A DNA stretch of 64,000 nucleotides, from the NCBI GenBank assembly GCA_958510825.1, contig OY294044.1, positions 101,594,893-101,658,892 of the forward strand, written 5' to 3'. Under the pieces are notes generated by a model, which saw only the letters and a program-made list of their open reading frames with translations, was not told the DNA's origin and ran no database searches. The position numbers and the translations under genes are program-made. This document shows positions 53,750-64,000 of this stretch, in pieces. The DNA is from Brachypterus glaber (Eukaryota; Arthropoda; Insecta; Coleoptera; Kateretidae). Every line of letters starts with the position of its first letter. The first letter of the stretch is position 1.

Positions 53750-55665
53750 CAGCGCAAATAATTAATAATTTAAAAATAATTACCCCCTTACCCCCGCGGG
53801 GGTAAAGTTAGAAAAAAATTATTATCAGATTCAATTTTAGCAACCTTAAAAACCCCTTTATATCAATTTTTACAAAAATATTGTAAACATTTAAAAATAA
53901 TTACCCCTTTACCCCCGCGGGGGTGGTGTTAATTTTTTTTCGTTAACAGATTTAGTTTTAACAACCCCAAAAACCCCTTAATACCAATTTCAACGAAAAT
54001 ATTGTAAACATTTCAAAATAATTAACCCCTTACCCCCGCGGGGGTAAAGTTATAAAAAAATTATTATCAGATTCAATTTCAGCAACCTCAAAAACCCCTT
54101 TATACCAATTTTTACGAAAATATTGTAAACATTTAAAAATAATTACCCCGTTACCCCCGCGGGGGTGGTGTTAATTTTTTTTCGTTAGCAGATTTAGTTT
54201 TAACTACCCCAAAAATCCCCTATTACCAGCTTTCACGAAAATGTTGTAAACATTTAAAAATAATTACCCCCGCGGGGGTAAAGTTAGAAATTTTTTTTAT
54301 CAGATTCAATTTCAGCAACCTCAAAAACTCCTTTATACCAATTTTTACGAAAATATTGTAAACATTTAAAAATAATTACCCCCTTGCACCCGCGGGGGTG
54401 GTGTTAATTTTTTTTCGTTAGCAGATTTAGTTTTAAATACCCCAAAAACCCCTTAATACCAATTTTCAAGAAAATATTGTAAATATTTAAAAATAATTAC
54501 CCCCTTACCCCCGCGGGGGTAAAGTTAGAAAAACATTATTATCAGATTCAATTTCAGCAACCTCAAAAACCCCTTTATACCAATTTTTACGAAAATATTG
54601 TAAACATTTAAAAATAATTACCCCGTTACCCCCGCGGGGGTGGTGTTAATTTTTTTTCGTTTTAGATTTAGTTTTAACTACCCCAAAAACCCCTTTAATA
54701 CCAATTTTCACGAAAATATTGTAAACATTTAAAAATAATTACCCCCTTACCCCCGCATGGGTAAAGTTAGAAAAAAATTATTATCAGATTCAATTTCAGC
54801 AACCTCAAAAACCCCTTTATACCAATTTTTACGAAAATATTGTAAACATTTAAAAATAATTACCCCGTTACCCCCGCGGGGGTGGTGTTAATTTTTTTTC
54901 GTTTTAGACTTAGTTTTAACTACCCCAAAAACCCCTTAATACCAATTTTCACGAAAATATTGTAAACATTTAAAAATAATTACCCCCTTAACCCCGCGGG
55001 GGTAAAGTTAGAAAAAAATTATTATCAGATTAAATTTCAGCAACCTCAAAAACCCCTTTATAACAATTTTTACGAAAATACTGTAAACATTTAAAAATAA
55101 TTACCCCCTAACCCCCGCGGGGATAAAGTTAGAAAAAAATTATTATCAGATTTAATTTCAGCAACCTCAAAAACCCCTTTATACTAATTTTTACGAAAAT
55201 ATTGTAAACATTTAAAAATATTTACCCCCTTACCCCCGCGGGGGTGGTGTTAAATTTTTTTCTTTAGCAGATTTAGTTTTAACTACCCCAAAAACCCCTT
55301 AATACCAATTTTCACGAAAATATTGTAAACATTTAAAAATAATTACCCCCTTACCCCCGGGGGGGGTAAAGTTAGAAAAAAATTATTATCAGATTCAATT
55401 TCAGCAACCCCAAAAATCCCTTAATACCAATTTTCACGAAAATGTTGTAAACATTTAAAAATAATTACCCCCTTACCCCCGCGGGGGTAAAGTTAGAAAA
55501 AAATTATTATCAGATTCAATTTCAGCAACCTTAAAAATCCCTTAATACCAATTTTTACAAAAATACAGTAAACATTTAAAAATAATTGCCCCCTTAGCCC
55601 CGCGGGGGTGGTGTTAATTTTTTTTTCGTTAGCAGATTTAGTTTTAACAACCCCAGCGCAAATAT
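53750..55665 (+). repeat. Satellite of ~120-bp monomers arranged as ~240-bp dimers
   Basis: Two monomer types alternate. Type A has GGGGGTAAAGTTAGAAAAAA, then ATTATCAGATTCAATTTCAG and CAACCTCAAAAACCCCTTTA. Type B has GGGGGTGGTGTTAATTTTTT, then CGTTAGCAGATTTAGTTTTA and CTACCCCAAAAACCCC. Both carry ACGAAAATATTGTAAACATT and the palindrome CCCCCGCGGGGG at the junction. About eight dimers are present, with local A-A runs near 55.1 kb and 55.35-55.5 kb that break the alternation. The array is bounded by near-identical strings CAGCGCAAATAATTA (53,750) and CAGCGCAAATATTATA (55,653). The same monomer, much diverged, is at 25.9-26.35 kb. Confidence 0.95.
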
Positions 55666-56094
55666 TATAAAATTAATTCTAATAAAAGTTGCGCAAGTTG
55701 CCATGCACGTGTTAGGTTCGCGCGCTTTATTACCAGACGATTTTTGAAAGCGCTAATTTTGTTACACGCGGCTTTTATGAAGTTTTTTTTTTATTTTTGC
55801 GCGATTTTTCGTTAGGCGGTTTTAGTTCATCGTGTTTTTTCGCGAAAATTTTAGGTTAGGTACCATTCAATAAAGAAAAATTGTCATATTAATTTAAAGG
55901 TTATCTCAATTATTCTGAAAAAAATATATGTAATAGATTAATGTACGTACCTGATTAATAATTATTCATGTGTCTCACTTATAACGATTATATAGTTCTT
56001 TAACATCATAGAAATATTATAACACAATATCCAAAGAAAATGCCCCCACTACCATCACGGACAAAGTAATTCGTATTATGTCGTAGCTATTCGT
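55666..56094. other. GC-richer unassigned stretch
   Basis: Contains several CGCG strings (GGTTCGCGCGCTTTATTACC, TTTTTGCGCGATTTTTCG) like the 57-64 kb satellite, then AT-rich DNA. It could include the promoter side of the minus-strand recombinase gene, but no promoter element is evident. Confidence 0.4.
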
Positions 56095-56310
56095 AAGGAG
56101 GACTTATAACACTTTTTATATACTTGAATATACTGGGTGACTTATGTCGGCTGTTTATATACCATAGTATACTGGATGACTTAAATCGGTTTTTTATATA
56201 TTTTAATATACTGGATGACTTATGTCGGTTTTTTGTATACTTTAATATACTGGAGGACTTATAACGGTTTTTTAAATATTTTAATATACTGGATGACTTA
56301 AACCCGGGGA
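56095..56310 (+). repeat. Right flank: six ~39-bp tandem repeats
   Basis: 'ACTGGATGACTTATGTCGGT' type units begin at about 56,095, 56,132, 56,170, 56,210, 56,249 and 56,288 (spacings 37-40). Single related strings follow at about 56,313 (GGATGACCCAGACACG) and 56,450 (GGGATGACCTGTAG). The unit is related, in opposite orientation, to repeats at 50.08-50.26 kb. Confidence 0.85.
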
Positions 56311-56479
56311 ATGTTTGGATGACCCAGACACGCAGTTTAAAATTTTTTGAATATTTTTAATAAAAGAAATATTTAGTTTTTTTCATTACAGCGTGTTTAA
56401 ATAAGTTAAAAAATGTAATATACATCGAACAAATTCCAGGTATATTAATTTGGGATGACCTGTAGATAGTGGGATGTAA

Positions 56480-57030
56480 ATATATATTTACGTCTTTCAT
56501 ACAAAGTCAGGCCAGAGATAGTAAACTGAATGCACAAACTCAGGCCAGCAAAACAATCCTGGGCCATATATGTGGCTTGGGATTGTTTTCCCCTTTTTTA
56601 GAGCCTGAAACTGTACGTAGATATCTGTAACAATTTATGTTTTAAAAGTCCCACGTCATCTACCGATTTCACCAGTCGAAGAAACTTAAAAAGTTCCCTG
56701 TGAAAGTAAATTAATTTAAAACAAATGGCTTAGCTTTGTACGAAACATCGTTTTTTTAGTTTCAAATATAGCTGTTTGAGGTCGCTGATTTCATAGTATT
56801 TGAAACAAACAACCTAAGCCAGTAAACTTGGCAACGTGGCCTATCAGCTGTTATCGCGGGAATGTTTTTTAATGGTGATGTGTGATCATTTGCATTTAAA
56901 ATTTAATTGATTATTAAGATTTCTTAACATGTCGAAAAGAACTAGAGAAATTCTCGCAAATAAAATAAGTTTAGGTTAAAAAATCGTTAACGTATTTTGT
57001 GCTGATTTAAATCACTTTTATTTGTGAGCC
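56480..57030. other. Unassigned stretch with a short start-like frame
   Basis: No long frame. On the plus strand at 56,930-56,980 a short peptide MSKRTREILANKISLG precedes a stop. It resembles the first exon of a gene but has no convincing donor, so it is not called. Confidence 0.3.
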
Positions 57031-60000
57031 GGAGCTTTGGTCTGAAACAGCGAAAAAAAATATCGCGAAAATATTTCAGAGAAAAAATTACCGCGAAAAT
57101 ATTTCCGAGAAAAAATTACCGCGAAATGTCTTTTTTGCACGACCAGGACTAAAACGTACGTTTACGCTCCAATTACTTCCATTAAGTATTTTAAATAACC
57201 ACTCTTAAGTTTTTATAAGAACAACATAAAACACAAATTGCATTACATAAGCCCAAAATATTTTTGCAAGGTTATAGTTTTCGATGTTTTTATTTCGCTT
57301 TAATATTTTTCGCGGTTAATGTGTATCGTTATCAATCCTTTGGGCAAAAAAAAACATTTCGCGGTTAATGTGTATTGTTGTCAATACTTTGCAAGGAAAA
57401 AAAACATTTCGCGGTGATTTTTTCGCGGAAATGATTTCGCGATATAGGTTATAGTTTTAGCTGTTTTTATTATAATTTAATATTTTTTCGCGGTTTATGA
57501 GTATCTTTGTCAAACCTTTGCGCGGAAAAAACATTTCGCTTTAATTTTATGAGGAAATATTTTCGCAATATTTTTTTACGCGGTAATTTTTTCGACAAAA
57601 GCTCCTGCTCCCAAATAAAAGTAAATAAATAAGCCTGTTTTTGTTTCGCTTTAATATTTTTAATTAATTAATTGCACGACCAGGACTAAAACATACGTTT
57701 AAGCTCCAATTACTTCCATTAAGTATTTTAAATAACCACTCTTAAGTTTTTATAAGAACAACATAAAACACAAATTGCATTACATAAGCCCAAAATATTT
57801 TTGCGAGGTTATAGTTTTCGATGTTTTTATTTCGCTTTAATATTTTTCGCGGTTAATGTGTATCGTTTTCAATCCTTTGCGCGAAAAAAGAACATTTCGC
57901 GGTATTTTTTTCGCGATATTGTTTTTCGCGGTAAATTTTTCGACTAAAGCTCCCGCCCTCAAATAAAAGTAATTAAATCAGCCCAAAATATTTTCGCAGA
58001 TAATAATTTCGTTATATATTTTTCGCATATTGCATTTCTCTAGTAAAACTTTGCGAGGTTATAGTTTGCGCTGTTTTTATTTCGCTTAAATATTTTTTTT
58101 TGCTGTTGATGTGTATCATTGTCAATCCTTTGCGCGGGAAATACATTTCGCGGTAAATTTTTCAAGTAAAGCTCCCGCTCCCAAATAAAAGTAATTAAAT
58201 CAGCCAAAAATATTTTCGCTGCCAATACTATCGCTATATATTCTTCGCGGTAATTGCATTTCGCTATTAAAACTTTGCGAAGTTATAGTTTGCGCTGTTT
58301 TTATTTCGCTTAAATATTTTTTCGCTGTTGATGTGTATCGTTGTCAATCTTTTGCGCGGAAAAAAAAATTTCAAGGTTAATGTGTATCGTTGTCAATCCT
58401 TTGAGCGGAAAACATATTTAGCGGTAAATTTTTCAACTAAAGCTCCCGCTCCCAAATAAAAGTAATTAAATCAGCCAAAATATTTCGAGGCGAATATTTT
58501 CTAGATTTTAAGCTTTCACGGCCATTAAGATATAAAGAACTTTCACTTTCGGGTTTAGACCGTGTTAATGGATTTTTACTTTCCGACGTTTCGTCTCTTA
58601 CTACTAGACATCTTCAGGGATTAATCTGAAACTAAGTTTCAAATCAACTTGTGTCACTATTTATGACGAATATTTTCGTTTGGACTGGACCATAGGTTAT
58701 AGTTTTCGCTGTTTTTATTATAATTTAATATTTTTTCTCGGTTTATTTGTATCGTTGTCAAACCTTTGCGAGGAAAAAACATTTCGCGTTAATTTTTTGC
58801 GGAAATATTTTTGCGATATTATTTCGCGGTAAATTTTTCGACAGAAGCTCCTGCTCCCAAATAAAAGTAATTAAGTCTCCCCAAAATATTTTCTCGTCTG
58901 ATAGTTTCCCTATATATTTTTCGCGGTAACGCATTTCGCTATTAAAACTTTGTGAGGTTATAGTTTTCGCTTTAGTATTTTTTTGAGGTTAATGTGTATC
59001 GTTGTCAATCTTTTGCGCGGGAAAAAATATTTTGCGGTGATTTTTTCGCAGAAATGATTTCGCGATATAGGTTATAGTTTTAGCTGTTTTTATTATAATT
59101 TAATATTTTTTCGCGGTTTATGAGTATCTTTGTCAAACCTTTGCGCGGAAAAAACATTTCGCTTTAATTTTATGAGGAAATATTTTTGCGATATTTTTTA
59201 GCGGTAAATTTTTCAACTAAAGCTCCCGCTCATAAATAAAAGTAATTAAATCAGCCCAAAATATTTTGGCTACCAATACTATCGCTATATATTTTTTGCG
59301 GTAATTGCATTTCGCTATTAAAACTTTGCGAAGTTATAGTTTGCGCTGTTTTTATTTCGCTTAAATATTTTTTCGCTGTTGATGTGTATCGTTGTCAATC
59401 CTAGGCGCGGAAAAAACATTTCGCGGTAAATTTTTCAACTAAAGCTCCCGCTCCCAAATAAAAGTAATTAAATCAGACAAAATATTTTCGAGGCGAATAT
59501 TTTCGCTAGAGGTTATAGTTTTCGCTGTTTTTATTATAATTTAATATTTTTTCGCGCTTTATGTGTATCGTTGTCAAACCTTTGCCCGGAAAAAAACATT
59601 TCGCTTTAATTTTTTGCGGAAATATTTTTGCGATATTTTCTTCGCGGTAAATTTTTCGACAAAAGCTACTGCTCCCAAATAAAAGTAATTAAGTATGCCC
59701 AAAATATTTTCTCGTCTGATAGTTCCCCTATATATTTTTCGCGGTAACGCATTTCGCTATTAAAACTTTGTGAGGTTTTGGTTTTCGCTTAAGTATTTTT
59801 TTAGGTTAATGTGTATCGTTGTCAATCTTTTGCGCGGGAAAAAATATTTTGCGGTGATTTTTTTGCAGAAATGATTTCGCGATATAGGTTATAGTTTTAG
59901 CTGTTTTTATTATAATTTAATATTTTTTCGCGGTTTATGTGTATCGTGTCAAACCTTTGCACGGAAAAAACATTTCGCTTTAATTTTTTGCGGAAATATT

Positions 60001-63000
60001 TTTGTGATATTTTTTTCGCGGTAAATTTTTTGACTAAAGCTACTGCTCCCAAATAAAAGTAATTTAATGAGCCTAAAATATTTTCGCGGCTAATACTTTC
60101 GCTACTTTGCGAGGTTATAGTTTTCGCTGTATTTATTTCGCTTTAATATTTTTTCGCTGTTAATGTGTATCGTTGTCAATCCTTTGCGCGGAAAAAACAT
60201 TTCGATGTTAATGTGTATCGTTAAAATCATTTGCACGGAAAAAACATTTCGCGGTAAATTTTTCAACTAAAGCTCCCGCTCATAAATAAAAGTAATTAAA
60301 TCAGCCCAAAATATTTTTGCTACCAATACTATCGCTATATATTTTTTGCGTTAATTGCATTTCGCTATTAAAACTTTGCGAAGTTATAGTTTGCGCTGTT
60401 TTTATTTCGCTTAAATATTTTTTCACTGTTGATGTGTATCGTTGTCAATCCCTTGCGCGGAAAAAAAACATTTTGACGTTAATGTGTATTGTTGTCAATC
60501 CTAGGCGCGGAAAAAACATTTCGCGGTAAATTTTTCAACTAAAGCTCCCGCTCCCAAATAAAAGTAATTAAATCAGCCAAAATATATTCGAGGCTAATAT
60601 TTTCGCTATAGGTTATAGTTTTCGCTGTTTTTATTATAATTTAATATTTTTTCGCGGTTTATGTGTATCGTTGTCAAACCTTTGAGCGGAAAAAACATTT
60701 CGCTTTAATTTTTTGCGGAAATATTTTTGCGATATTTTCTTTGCGGTAAATTTTTCGACAAAAGCTACTGCACCCAAATAAAAGTAATTAAGTATGCCCA
60801 AAATATTTTCTCGTCTGATAGTTTCCCTATATATTTTTCGCAGTAACGCATTTCGCTATTAAAACTTTGTGAGGTTATAGTTTTCGCTTAAGAATTTTTT
60901 TTAGGTTAATGTGTATCGTTGTCAATCTTTTGCGCGGGAAAAAATATTTTGCGGTAATTTTTTCGCAGAAATGATTTCGCGATATAGGTTATAGTTTTAG
61001 CTGTTTTTATTATAATTTAATATTTTTTCGCGGTTTATGTGTATCGTTGTCAAACCTTTGCGCGGAAAAAACATTTCGCGTTAATTTTTTGCGGAACTAT
61101 TTTTGCGATATTTTTTTCGCGTTAAATTTTTCGACTAAAGCTACTGCTCCCAAATAAAAGTAATTAAATGAGCCTAAAATATTTTCGCGGCTAATACTTT
61201 CGCTACTTTGCGAGGTTATAGTTTTCGCTGTATTTATTTCGCTTTAATATTATTTCGCGTTTAACGTGTATCGTTGTCAAGCCTTTGCGCTGAAAATACA
61301 TTTCGCGGTATTTTTTTCGCGATATTTTTTTTCGCGATAAATTTTTCGACTAAAGCTCCCGCCCCCAAGTAAAAGTAATTAAATCAGCCCAAAATATTTT
61401 CGCGGATAATACTTTCGTTATATATTTTTCGCATATTGCATTTCTCTATTAAAACTTTGCGAGGTTATAGTTTGCGTTGTATTTATTTCGCTTAAATATT
61501 TTTTCGCTGTTGATGTGTATCGTTGTCAATCCTTTGCGCGGAAAAAACATTTCGAAGTTAATGTGTATCGTTGTCAATCCTTTGCGCGGAAAAAACATTT
61601 CGCGGTAAATTTGTCAACTAAAGCTCCCGCTCTCAAATAAAAGTAATTAAATCAGCCCAAAATATATTCGCTGCCAATACTTTCGCTATATATTTGTCGC
61701 GGTAATTGCATTTCGCTATTAAAATTTTGCGAAGTTATAGTTTGCGCTGTTTTTATTTCGCTTAAATATTTTTTCGCTGTTGATGTGTATCGTTGTCAAT
61801 CCTTTGTGCGAAAAAAATAATTTCGAGGTTAATGTGCATCGTTCTCAATTTCAAATAAAAGTAATTAAATGAGCCTAAAATATTTTCACGGCTAATACTT
61901 TCACTACTTTGCGAGGTTATAGTTTTCGCTGTATTTATTTCGTTTTAATATTTTTTCGCGGTTAATGTGTATCGTTGTTATCCTTTGAGCGGAAAAAAAC
62001 ATTTCGCGGTATTTTTTTCGCGATATTTTTTTTGCGGTAAATTTTTCGACTAAAGCTCCCGCCCCCAAATAAAAGTAATTAAATCAGCCAAAAATATTTT
62101 AGCGGGTAATACTTTCGTTATATATTTTTCGCATATTGCATTTCTCTATTAAAACTTTGCGAAGTTATAGTTTGCGCTGTTTTTATTTCGCGTAAATATT
62201 TTTTCGCTGTTGATGTGTATCGTTGTCAATCCTTTGTGCGAAAAAAATAATTTCGAGGTTAATGTGCATCGTTCTCAATTTCAAATAAAAGTAATTAAAT
62301 GAGCCTAAAATATTTTCACTTTGCGAGGTTATAGTTTTCGCTGTATTTATTTCGCTTTATTATTTTTTCGCTGTTAATGTGTATCGTTGTCAATCCTTTG
62401 CGCGGAAAAAACATTTCGATGTTAATGTGTATCGTTAAAATCGCGGTAAATTTTTCAACTAAAGCTCCCGCTCATAAATAAAAGTAATTAAATCAGCCCA
62501 AAATATTTTTGCTACCAATACTATCGCTATATATTTTTTGCGTTAATTGCATTTCGCTATTAAAACTTTGCGAAGTTATAGTTTGCGCTGTTTTTATTTC
62601 GCTTAAATATTTTTTCACTGTTGATGTGTATCGTTGTCAATCCCTTGCGCGGAAAAAAACATTTTGACGTTAATGTGTATTGTTGTCAATCCTAGGCGCG
62701 GAAAAAACATTTCGCGGTAAATTTTTCAACTAAAGCTCCCGCTCCCAAATAAAAGTAATTAAATCAGCCAAAATATATTCGAGGCTAATATTTTCGCTAT
62801 AGGTTATAGTTTTCGCTGTTTTTATAATAATTTAATATTTTTTCGCGGTTTATGTGTATCGTTGTCAAACCTTTGAGCGGAAAAAACATTTCGCTTTAAT
62901 TTTTTGCGGAAATATTTTTGCGATATTTTCTTTGCGGTAAATTTTTCGACAAAAGCTACTGCACCCAAATAAAAGTAATTAAGTATGCCCAAAATATTTT

Positions 63001-64000
63001 CTCGTCTGATAGTTTCCCTATATATTTTTCGCAGTAACGCATTTCGCTATTAAAACTTTGTGAGGTTATAGTTTTCGCTTAAGAATTTTTTTTAGGTTAA
63101 TGTGTATCGTTGTCAATCTTTTGCGCGGGAAAAAATATTTTGCGGTAATTTTTTCGCAGAAATGATTTCGCGATATAGGTTATAGTTTTAGCTGTTTTTA
63201 TTATAATTTAATATTTTTTCGCGGTTTATGTGTATCGTTGTCAAACCTTTGCGCGGAAAAAACATTTCGCGTTAATTTTTTGCGGAACTATTTTTGCGAT
63301 ATTTTTTTCGCGTTAAATTTTTCGACTAAAGCTACTGCTCCCAAATAAAAGTAATTAAATGAGCCTAAAATATTTTCGCGGCTAATACTTTCGCTACTTT
63401 GCGAGGTTATAGTTTTCGCTGTATTTATTTCGCTTTAATATTATTTCGCGTTTAACGTGTATCGTTGTCAAGCCTTTGCGCTAAAAATACATTTCGCGGT
63501 ATTTTTTTCGCGATATTTTTTTTCGCGATAAATTTTTCGACTAAAGCTCCCGCCCCCAAGTAAAAGTAATTAAATCAGCCCAAAATATTTTCGCGGATAA
63601 TACTTTCGTTATATATTTTTCGCATATTGCATTTCTCTATTAAAACTTTGCGAGGTTATAGTTTGCGTTGTATTTATTTCGCTTAAATATTTTTTCGCTG
63701 TTGATGTGTATCGTTGTCAATCCTTTGCGCGGAAAAAACATTTCGAAGTTAATGTGTATCGTTGTCAATCCTTTGCGCGGAAAAAACATTTCGCGGTAAA
63801 TTTGTCAACTAAAGCTCCCTCTCTCAAATAAAAGTAATTAAATCAGCCCAAAATATATTCGCTGCCAATACTTTCGCTATATATTTTTCGCGGTAATTGC
63901 ATTTCGCTATTAAAATTTTGCGAAGTTATAGTTTGCGCTGTTTTTATTTCGCTTAAATATTTTTTCGCTGTTGATGTGTATCGTTGTCAATCCTTTGTGC
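57031..64000 (+). repeat. CpG-rich complex satellite with a ~2.19-kb higher-order repeat
   Basis: Built from imperfect modules: 'CTCCCGCTCCCAAATAAAAG' + TAATTAAATCAGCC, 'GCATTTCGCTATTAAAACTT' + TGCGA.GTTATAG, 'AATGTGTATCGTTGTCAATC' + CTTTGCGCGGAAAAAA, and 'CATTTCGCGGTAAATTTTTC'. The first module recurs at spacings of mostly 215-275 and about 375 bp. A higher-order unit repeats at 2,191-2,192 bp: 60,251-61,809 matches 62,443-64,000 with only scattered changes, and the window ends inside the second copy. A smaller duplication of 540 bp links 57,132-57,300 and 57,672-57,840. Short frames on both strands follow the repeat and are not genes. The array continues past the window. Confidence 0.95.
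58510..58680 (-). mobile_element. Penelope-type fragment with hammerhead-like motif, inserted in satellite
   Basis: On the minus strand, TCC then CTGAAGA (58,611-58,617 region), a short stem II, AGAGACGAAACGTC and GGA appear in hammerhead order, followed by the same downstream sequence (CGGTCTAAACCCGAAAG, CTTAATGGCCGTGAAAG) as the 16.3-kb palindrome. Two bases are missing in stem II compared with that copy (GTCTAG instead of GTCTCTAG). The satellite modules continue on both sides, so the fragment was inserted into the array. Confidence 0.75.

Noticed and set aside
53750..55665. CRISPR-like array
   Set aside because: Repeats are long, have no unique spacers, and the DNA is eukaryotic; it is a satellite.
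56930..56980. MSKRTREIL peptide as first exon of a gene
   Set aside because: Only 16 codons before a stop, and no convincing donor or following exon before the satellite.
58040..58929. 60-61-codon frames in the 57-64 kb satellite
   Set aside because: Occur on both strands and vary between modules; they are chance frames in repeated DNA.

Overview
This is a gene-poor, AT-rich stretch of animal nuclear DNA, most likely from an insect. The host group cannot be fixed from sequence alone. It is built almost entirely from transposable elements, inverted-repeat (foldback) sequences and satellites. The signs are spliced introns of 56 and about 230 bp, LINE fragments ending in microsatellite tails, Penelope-like elements, piggyBac- and Harbinger-type MITEs and long satellite arrays. 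There is no sign of prokaryotic gene organisation, tRNA, rRNA or CRISPR.

Layout. 1-9.3 kb: degenerate LINE pieces (an RNase H/C-terminal fragment at 0.4-1.2 kb, a jockey-like C-terminal fragment at 2.9-3.5 kb) among foldbacks and MITEs. 9.3-15.2 kb: about 7.5 copies of a ~444-bp tandem repeat leading into a large inverted repeat, into which a Harbinger-like MITE (TTA duplication) and a piggyBac-like MITE (TTAA duplication) have inserted. 15.2-26.6 kb: a palindrome of two hammerhead-like motifs at 16.3 kb, two LINE remnants in tandem at 20.6-22.7 kb, paired hairpins at 24 kb, and diverged ~120-bp C-rich repeats at 25.9-26.6 kb. 26.6-36.2 kb: a series of nested foldbacks with no convincing gene.

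36.2-49.9 kb is the most striking region: a head-to-tail array of a 2,898-bp unit, four complete and one cut by a 200-N gap. Each unit carries an intact ~795-aa Penelope-like reverse transcriptase with a GIY-YIG endonuclease on the minus strand. The ~500 bp between ORFs contains a hammerhead-ribozyme-like motif with a palindromic stem III. Copies are virtually identical.

50.06-56.5 kb holds a multi-exon minus-strand gene for a zinc-finger + tyrosine-recombinase (Crypton-like) + Myb/SANT-like protein, interrupted by one in-frame TGA. Behind it lies a ~240-bp dimeric satellite studded with a CCCCCGCGGGGG palindrome. On both sides are related ~39-bp repeats in opposite, outward-facing orientation, which suggests one large mobile element whose left end is lost in the gap.

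57.0-64.0 kb is a CpG-rich satellite with a higher-order period of about 2,191 bp. It is interrupted at 58.5 kb by a fragment carrying the same hammerhead-like motif as the 16.3-kb palindrome.
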